Positions 56,596 to 64,000 of a DNA stretch of 64,000 bases are shown piece after piece. The notes beneath the pieces are model-generated. The model searched no databases. It saw nothing but the letters and a program-made list of their open reading frames with translations, and was not told where the DNA came from. Numbering within the stretch: position 1 is the stretch's first letter; each line of letters starts with the position of its first letter. The stretch is from Trochalopteron elliotii (taxonomy: Eukaryota; Chordata; Aves; Passeriformes; Leiothrichidae): contig JANPWX010000109.1 of the NCBI GenBank assembly GCA_024734555.1, positions 1,330,313 to 1,394,312 on the forward strand, read 5' to 3'. The position numbers and the translations under genes are program-made.

Positions 56596-59500
56596 CTACA
56601 AATAAATCACAAGAAAACAAACACCACATTAGCTGGTAGTTATGAATTGGCCGTAGCAGGTCACAAGGCTGCTATTTCGCTCAAGTATCAGTTGAATAAA
56701 AGCTAGAGATAACAAACCTTCTACTCTCCATAAGGTTAACATTTGTTTCTTCCGGTACAGTATGTTCTTATCACAATCACAGGCTTTGAGAATCCAATCA
56801 TAGCTTCTTCCACACCCTCTAGCCCAAACCATGGGCGTATGCCAAGGAGATTTTCATTTCCATGACTCAGGAACTTAAAGGCAGGTGGGGAAGGGAAGTC
56901 AAGCAAGAATTTTCTCACCACTTCTTTTGGAGATAACTCTTCCCCTGCCAAGACTGAATTCCTGTCCCATGCCACATTCAAGACCCATGCCATACTCCCA
57001 GCACATTGTTAACAGGTATGACAACCACACAAACATCTGCTGCCACTCTGCTCAGAAACCTACATGCTCCAGCTGCTGGTGAAAATGCCCTGGGATGGGA
57101 TTGCTGAACAGATTTGGGAGGATACAGGCATCAAGTACCAAAGTGACTTGGCCAGGACTGCACAGGAAGCCAGTGGTGGAGACAATGATGATGAAGAACA
57201 AATGTCCCTTCCCCTTGCTGCTGCCAAAGCCTTCCCTTAAACCACAAGCTGTGTCTCCAGGCACTGGAGGCACTCCAGGCAATGTAGCTAGGACAGAACA
57301 GCAAGGAAACTCAGGAGTTAATTGCCTTCCAGAACTCATACTAATTCTCCAAAATTTACTTAAAACCAAAACCAACTGACTTGGCACCAATTCAGGAAGA
57401 AGGTCCTCAAGCAGTTGCCTCAGCAGGTAGAAGCACAATAAATAAATGAGCCAACAAACCCCAAGACCTTCATCACACTATTTTGAGGACCAACCCCCGG
57501 ACTATTAAGACTGCCAGGCAATTTCAGGAAGCCAAATAATCCCTGTGAGACAAGGGATTGTCAAGTGTTGCCTTCCCTCTCCCTTGCAGTGCAGATCTGG
57601 AGCCCAAGCTCCCCTCCCATCCCCAGAGCCACTGGGATGAAGAGATGAGATTTGAGGCAAGGTATCACGTGCAAAAGCCAGAGGGTGTCTTACAGCTTTA
57701 TTCCAGCCATCAAACACAAATCTTCAGAGCTGCTCTGAGCCTGGCCAGCTTAAAACTTTATGCACATACAAAAAGTGACTCATTTCCCAAATACTGCAGA
57801 CTCTGACCTTTCTGTACACACTCACTGCCAGCCACTCACTACTGTCAATTGCAAGCCAAAAAACTCACAGCATTCTGCAAGGAGCCCAGCACGTATCCCT
57901 GTGCCCACATGAGCAGATGTGTGTGCTTGGAGCAGCTGGCTGGCACCCCAACCTCAGCCACAGTGGCAGACATACTCTGCCAGGCTCTGGGGTGTCTCCT
58001 CAGTGTCACAGAGGTGAGGAGGTGACCCACTTGTAAACGAACAAAGTTACAGACAACCAGATGAACTGTGTACCCATGAACATCACGTGGGAAGCTGCTA
58101 CTGTCACCAAATCCCCTTATTCACAGTGAGGGCACAGCACTGCTGGGGGGACACTCAGCTTCTCTCCCAAACCTGGACCCCAGCACAGCCCCCTCCCCAC
58201 CCTTCCAAATTATCCCTCCCAGCACAGTGCTGCTGCAACGTCCACAGCCCCAAGAGCTGGGCAGGTGCATCCCAAGCAGCTCCTGGCTGCAGGATGTGGG
58301 CACGAAAAGGGAAAGGGACTTTCCTTCCCCTCGCTGTGCTGAGTTGGGTTAACCCTGTCCCTTCCAGTCCCCACACACAGCACTAGCTCTGCACCCCAGC
58401 ACGGGAGGGGATACTCAGACCAGAGACAACAGGATTACAACAAGGACCAGCAACCAGTGATGGGAGCAGAAAAAACCACTGCAGCCAAGCATGGTCTTTG
58501 CATCTAAACCCCCCTCAAACCCCATGAAACTCCTCCAGGCTCAGCTGGGGCCAGAGCATCGTCCCACACCCCCGCCTCCAGTTTTCCTGTCCTGTACCTT
58601 GCAGGTGTGGGCTCTCCGGCAGTGCTCGAGGCTGTGTGCCAGGGCTGGCTGTGCCCATAGAGGACAGTCTGGAATAGGTGCAGGTCCCATTTTGGGGGTG
58701 GCCACACAGTACAGTCACTGCTGTTGCCTTCCAGGAAGGCAATGGGTCTTGCCCCAGCGGTTCAGGGAACAGCCCTTCCCTGTTGGCACCTCCCCGAGAA
58801 AACCCATTCCTGGAAAGGAACCCGGAGCTGGCTCTGCCTTCCCTGCAGCTCCGTGAGCACAGGGAGGGTGTACCTTCATGTGGGGGAACCTCTTTCAGCT
58901 CAACCCCATGCAAAGGGAGACCCTCTTTGCTCACTTACCCTAGGGCAGAGGGGAGAGCCAGGGACTTCCAATCCATTTTTCTGCCATGCCTCTCCATTGA
59001 TCTACTCTCCCAGTTAGTTTTCATCCATCCTCCTCCCACTCTGTGCACAGGCGGGAACTTCTTGCTCCCCTCTCCTTCTTTGTACAGGGGATACTGTGTG
59101 GTTTTAACCCTTCTCCCACCCCCAGTCCCATAGGCAGGGAGGAGGGTGTCAAACACTCCCCCTCCCTGGGCCCCAGTCTCCTACCCCTCCAGAGCCTGCA
59201 GCGACGACTCACTCACACCACCTTAGAGAGGTGGCTGGGTGAAGTCTTCCTTCCCCACAGCCTCATCCCACACAGTGTTCTGAAACTGCCCGCCCAGGGG
59301 AAGCTCCATCCTGCCCTCCTCCTCCCCATCCCCTGCACCCTCCAGGGTCCTAGCCCCATGGGAACATCCCTGATTGCCTGCCAGGGCACGCTGCCAACTG
59401 CCTCTCCACCCTGCCAAGGAATGCCTGGTTTCTCCTGAACAGGGATCAGGGGGACAACCAAGAAAATGAGGTGGGGTGTGGGTGGCTCCCCCAGCACAGC

Positions 59501-59639
59501 TATGGGTGCTACATGCCACGGTGAAGAAGATGCTTTTGGCTGTGGGTGTGTGAGTGGCCAGCTCAGCTTTCTGATACCATGCAATCTAGGGACACTAAGC
59601 GTCCTTTACTTGTCACAGCAGAGTTTTATTAGTTTAGTA

Positions 59640-59830
59640 GCTTCTGGTTAGTGTCTAGGCCAAAACGTGTCTGGGTTAATAATAACCCGTGAAGAGACTG
59701 AGAGAAGTCCACAGCGTCAGCACAGATCAAAAGCAGCATCACTAGTGCAAACCCTGTCGTATTTTCCACTGTACCCTTCCGTGAGCGGATTGCACTCGCT
59801 CTATCGAGCGGTCTCAATCTGATCCAATTT
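59640..59830. promoter_or_regulatory. CpG-retaining candidate regulatory block in BCL6 intron 1
   Basis: About 190 bases with many CpG, among CpG-poor neighbours, including CGCTC ... GAGCG arms that could pair. It has no open frame, transposon or RNA gene I recognise. Retained CpG suggests unmethylated regulatory DNA. Confidence 0.35.
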
Positions 59831-59849
59831 CCTGCCAGCAAACAAATGT

Positions 59850-59858
59850 TTCTAGGAA
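59850..59858 (-). promoter_or_regulatory. Perfect BCL6/STAT-type binding site TTCCTAGAA
   Basis: TTCTAGGAA on the plus strand is TTCCTAGAA on the minus strand, an exact match to the site recognised by the BCL6 fingers. It lies in BCL6 intron 1, about 3.3 kb upstream of exon 2. Human BCL6 represses itself through sites in exon 1; this one may act similarly. Confidence 0.45.
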
Positions 59859-62138
59859 ATGCAATACATTATCTGGATGGGTTTATTATCAGCATTTGGA
59901 ACCAGGAAAACTGCATATTTTCTTGAGCGCCGCAGGGAACTTTATAGTTCATACTTCAAAAGAGGGTTTAAAGGATTGCCCTTGAAAGCTGGCCCAGCTC
60001 AAGTCTCCACATTGTTTTGGTCTTTGCAGAAAAAAATGCAGAGGAGGGAGGGGGTAAGCACACTAAAACTGCCTCCAATGTTTTCCTACTAAAGAGGACT
60101 CCCCTACTCTCTACGGAGCCAAGCTCTGGCTGTGAGGCAGAGGCAGCGCGTGCCCTTGGGAAGCAAGGAGTTGAGCCTTCCTCAGCATTTCAAACGACCC
60201 CAAGCAATCTGGCACATTAATTTTTCAAGGGAAGGCAGGAACCATGTGTTCTGGCTTAAATCTAGGGAGCTACTCCAGAGAACAGAAGACGGACTCCGTG
60301 CCCTGCCAACACTGAGCCCTGCACCGAGATGCCGACCCCAGAGCAGGGTGCAGCCGGAGCTGGGTGTCCCCAGCAGCTGAGCTGGGTCCCTGGCCCTGCT
60401 GGGCTCCAAAGAGGTGTCTGATCATCCCTACCCCGCACTGGGACAGAAAATTACCAGCTGGCAGCTGACCCTCCCTGCCTCTGAACTCCTGGGGCTGAGG
60501 GTGGCACAGCTCCTTCTGGCAGAAAGGAGCTGCTCTGGCATCCTGCCTGGATGGGATGAGACACATGCACCGCTTGGGGTGCCCTGGCCAGGGCAGAGAC
60601 ACCCCCTTGCCCTATATTTAAGCCAAACAGATTTAAAGAGATGCATTTCAAAGTCCTTCTAGTCCTACAGAACACCTTCTTCAGGACCCATTCAGAGCCC
60701 CCTGCAGCGTGCTTGTCTCAAGCTCTCTCCTCCATAAATAGGGGTCCAATATTCCCCATAGGCACCTGGCACACAGCCCAAAGGTAGCAATTGACCAAGA
60801 GAAAGAGGGGAAGGAAAACCACACAGATCAAAAATTTCCTGCCCCTCTCACAAATGCCCCTAGTTCTCTCTCTGGATTAGATGGGAATCTAAATTAAAAC
60901 CCCACTGGCATTACTGGGGTTTTGAAGCAGTCCTGAAGACTATACTTTTGCCCCAGTTTAGGGGTATGTCTTTTGGCTGCTAGCATGCAGTGATCCTAAC
61001 ACATAAGATCTAGCTTGGATTTTAAAAAGAGGAAAAAAAAAAAGGAAAAAGGAAGACTACATTTGTAGTCTAAATTTGCAGTCTGAAGGAGCTTACTGGT
61101 CAGATGCTGACTTTTGGATACTGATCTAACCAAACTGCAAACTGTGAACTCCTGAGGTTTGCCAATGCCTGCTGTAAACATGGAAACCAAGTGTCACTTT
61201 TTGCCAAACAGAAGAATGGTTTAAAAATAGATCTAGAGAAGAATACAGGCACTCGGCATACAAGGCTCCCGTTTATAGACTCCCATGCCACTATAAAATG
61301 GAGCAAGAGGTTATGAGCACACAAGCAACTTTCCACCAAATTTAGATTTTACCAACTTCTCAGAAAAGTGAAAACAATATTTCAGGCTCCAGCTGAACCA
61401 GTAAAAGCTGTTTGAGTGAAGTTCTGAGCCCAGATATTACAGCATACAGACTAAAATAGGCATGTAACAATTCTTCAACCTTAACACCATAAATATATGA
61501 AGGTACTTAAGGTGCACACTGAGAAATGCATCTACTGATTAGAGCGTCATTTTATTTATCTATAGACTTTGTAAAAAGGTTTTCTTTTTCATGGAGAATC
61601 CAAGTAAAATGAGAGGACAGTCCTACCACACAGGACTGGCACACAAAGTTTTACCACCTGTATTTGTATGGGGTTTTGAGGATAATGTTACTGTTTATTA
61701 AGAAAAAAAAAGGGCTCCAAACCCAAACACTATTCCTACAAATTACTATTGGGCTACTGCAGTTGGAGGCTGAAAGCTCTCCCCATCCAAGGGAAAAAAA
61801 AGAAAAAGAAAGAAAGAATAGATTTACAATATATCCTAAATTAGGCAAAAATTCAAGGGCAGATTAACACCACAACTTGGAAAGATTTTCACATGTGATT
61901 TCATGACCAGACCCAGAGAGAACTCCATATGGAAATGTCAGTGACTTCAATAAGCACTCGGTTGTTTCCAATTAGGCTCCTTAAGTAAGTTCAGTGGCAT
62001 CCAGAGTTTCCTCTGCCACCTTCCTCCAAGCTGGCAAGCATTTTTTTTTTTTCTTTTTTTAACGAGCAGCTAATAAACATGCTCCCACTCTCCCGAGGCT
62101 GCCAGCCCGGCCAGCCCCGCGCGGAGCGGCGGGAGGTG

Positions 62139-62152
62139 ACACTAGATGGCAC
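62139..62152 (+). promoter_or_regulatory. CTCF-like motif in BCL6 intron 1
   Basis: ACACTAGATGGCAC fits the CTCF core CCASYAGRKGGCRS with one mismatch at the first position. A GC-rich stretch (62,095-62,135) lies just before it. Confidence 0.4.
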
Positions 62153-62758
62153 CAGTTCGCTTTGCTGCAGGAGCAATTTTCCCCCTTGGAAAATAAAACA
62201 CCCCAACCAAACCTGGAAAACATATAATTTTGTCGATGTAATTCTGTTTCTCTTAAAACGCGTCTGAGCAACATTATTTTTATGAGCTTTTCCAGCCTTG
62301 TTTTGAAAAACTTAATGCTTCTGCTAGGTTTATTTTTGTACCATCCAACAGCCGGCTGAATCCTCCCTGCACTGCAAACAGAGATGTCTAAAAAGTGTCA
62401 CAAAGACTTTTGACGGTTTTTTTTTGTTGTTGTTGCTTTGTTTTTGGGGTGGGATTTGTAAGAATCACTTCTCATTCCAACTTCTTCCTTCTCAATAATA
62501 ACTAACCAGTTAACCTCCACTTCCTCTCCCAATATTGACTCAGACAGTCAGAACTGAGGGGGATTGGAAATTGGAATTGAAATGCATCTCAAGAGATCTT
62601 TGATCTGTTTTGCCAATCAAAATTGAACACCAAGAGATGAACTCTTTTCTTACTGGAACAATGTAATAATCCATTATTCTGGAAAATTTCTAGACACCCT
62701 TTGAATATTTTAATGGCTTGATGATATGTTTATGGGGCAAAATGTTTGCCATCTATAA

Positions 62759-62778
62759 TGCAAGTTTTTAAACTTGCA
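62759..62778. repeat. Perfect inverted repeat in BCL6 intron 1
   Basis: Arms TGCAAGTTT and AAACTTGCA are separated by two T. The arms are fully complementary, so the site could bind a dimeric factor or form a small hairpin. Confidence 0.9.
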
Positions 62779-63389
62779 ATCCTACCCTTAGGAGAAAATA
62801 ACAGAATCTTTGGTTCTGCCTCTCTATGCATATATAAAGAGAGGATTCCCCTAAAATATTTTTAGAGCAATTTTCGAACTGTAACCCCTTCAAGAACTGG
62901 AGGAAAGAGCCTGCATTTGCTCCTAAAGCTCTTATCCTTTAAATCCTTGAAAGAGTATGGCAAATAATAATTTTAAAAGCATTTAAAGTCTCGAGAGAGG
63001 AATCAGTAAGATTTCCAGGTCGAATAAGGGCCTGATCCCAAACCTGGCCCTGCTGACACTTCCACTAACACAAGTAAGAATTTGGCCCAAGACAGATGTC
63101 AGACCAATGTAGCAGCTTCTCACTGAGTCTCATCCATCTGTCCCTAGCCTCCCTTCACATTGATCCTGCGCCTACTGAAGTCAGTGGAAAAAACTAACCG
63201 GGGACGGGTTTGTTTTTGTTGATTGTGATTCATGATTTTAAGCCCAGATTTGCCTCTTCCCTGGAAATGCAACAGGGGGGTCAAAGGCAGCTTTTTAGGC
63301 ACATCTGAGAGGCTGCCGCGGATTTTTCTAAACAAACGCTTTCCTTTCTGTTTCCCTCCTTCCCAAGAGGCGATTTCATAACATTTCAT

Positions 63390-63960
63390 ACTGTGACTTT
63401 GCAAACTACAGGCGGGGGGACGGCGCGGGGGGGCCGGGGGGCGGCCGGGAGAGGTCGCTGCCGTCCGACCACGAAAAGTTTTCATAACAAAGTTGGGCTT
63501 TTTCGGTTTTGTTTTGCCTTTTATTTTTAAGGGGGGGGGGGAGGGGGAGCTTAAAAAAATTAAAAAAATATATATGCGCACACAAGATCACGCACCTAAT
63601 AAAAACAATTTAAAAAATCCCAACAAATCAAAACAAACAGCGCTCTCTGTTCCCCGTCCGCTCTCGGCGGAGCGGCGCGGGGGTTGCGCGGCTTCCCGCG
63701 GCCGTTCGCTCCAGGAATAGCGTGTGGCCGGGGGCCAGCCCCGCGGCTGCCGGCGGCAGATTTACGAGCGTCTGTCCCCGCGCCAAGTCCGCCGCGGTAG
63801 TAAACACAGGGGAAAGGCTGCGCTAGGGGCAGCGGGGGGCTCCGCACGCATCGCGCCCCGGACCCCGTCCCTCGCATCCCTCGCACGGCTGGGCTCCGCT
63901 TCCCCCGCCCGCCGCCTTCCTCCCGGCGGGGGACGCCCGCTCCTCCCTGCGGGTGGTGTT
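63390..63960 (-). promoter_or_regulatory. BCL6: CpG island, probable BCL6 promoter and exon 1 region
   Basis: A dense CpG and GC-rich block (63,405-63,470 and 63,640-63,955) interrupted by an AT-rich gap. It lies about 7 kb upstream of non-coding exon 2, where BCL6 exon 1 is expected. I could not align human exon 1 to it, so the exon, its donor and the start site are not placed; exon 1 may lie just past 64,000. No coding sequence for another gene is visible. Confidence 0.6.
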
Positions 63961-64000
63961 GATTATTATTATTACGTTATTATTATTATTATTATTATTA
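63957..64000 (+). repeat. (ATT)n microsatellite at the window edge
   Basis: TTATTATTATT repeats with one ACG interruption, running off the end of the window directly beside the CpG island. Its full length cannot be seen. Confidence 0.93.

Larger units (their letters stand above)
56596..63389 (-). other. BCL6: BCL6 intron 1 (within window)
   Basis: About 6.8 kb with no coding exon that I can support and no recognisable transposon. It contains a CpG-rich block at 59,640-59,830 with a perfect BCL6/STAT-type site beside it, a CTCF-like motif at 62,139, and a long AT-rich stretch (60,980-63,100) that looks constrained. In mammals intron 1 is a regulatory region and the major translocation cluster in lymphoma. 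Confidence 0.6.

Overview
The window is from a bird genome, most likely a passerine. The evidence is a CR1 LINE 3' fragment, an avian endogenous-retrovirus solo LTR that opens with TGTGGTTTAACC, low repeat density, compact introns, and two vertebrate genes whose exons I could join base by base. Both genes lie on the minus strand: SST (preprosomatostatin) and BCL6 (BTB/POZ zinc-finger repressor). This order matches the conserved SST-BCL6-LPP synteny block.

Layout, left to right. Positions 1-37,560 form a long intergenic stretch beyond the 3' end of SST. It holds a solo LTR (about 16,509-17,083), several AT-rich blocks that look like conserved enhancers, and a decayed intronless copy of the C-terminal part of CKAP5/ch-TOG (about 30,400-31,980, minus). 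SST occupies 37,561-38,944 plus a 5' UTR that runs into a 338-base run of N (39,024-39,361), so its transcription start and proximal promoter are missing. Positions 39,362-46,929 are intergenic and contain one CR1 fragment next to a CTCF-like motif. Mammals carry RTP2 in this interval; I found no RTP-like coding sequence here.

BCL6 fills 46,930 to about 63,960 on the minus strand. Eight coding exons join to an open frame of 709 codons plus stop with all phases consistent. A 39-base non-coding exon at 56,557-56,595 is recognisable from its similarity to mammalian exon 2. Exon 1 and the promoter should lie in or just past the CpG-rich block at about 63,390-63,960; I could not fix their ends. 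The window ends in an (ATT)n microsatellite.

The two genes are neighbours by ancestry, with no shared pathway. SST makes a secreted neuropeptide; BCL6 is a nuclear repressor of germinal-centre and other programmes. I did not find a wholly new system. The least expected items are the CKAP5 retrocopy (retrocopies are rare in birds), a perfect BCL6/STAT-type site inside BCL6 intron 1 beside a CpG-rich unexplained block, and CpG-retaining non-coding islands at about 17.4-17.9 kb and 29.9-30.3 kb.
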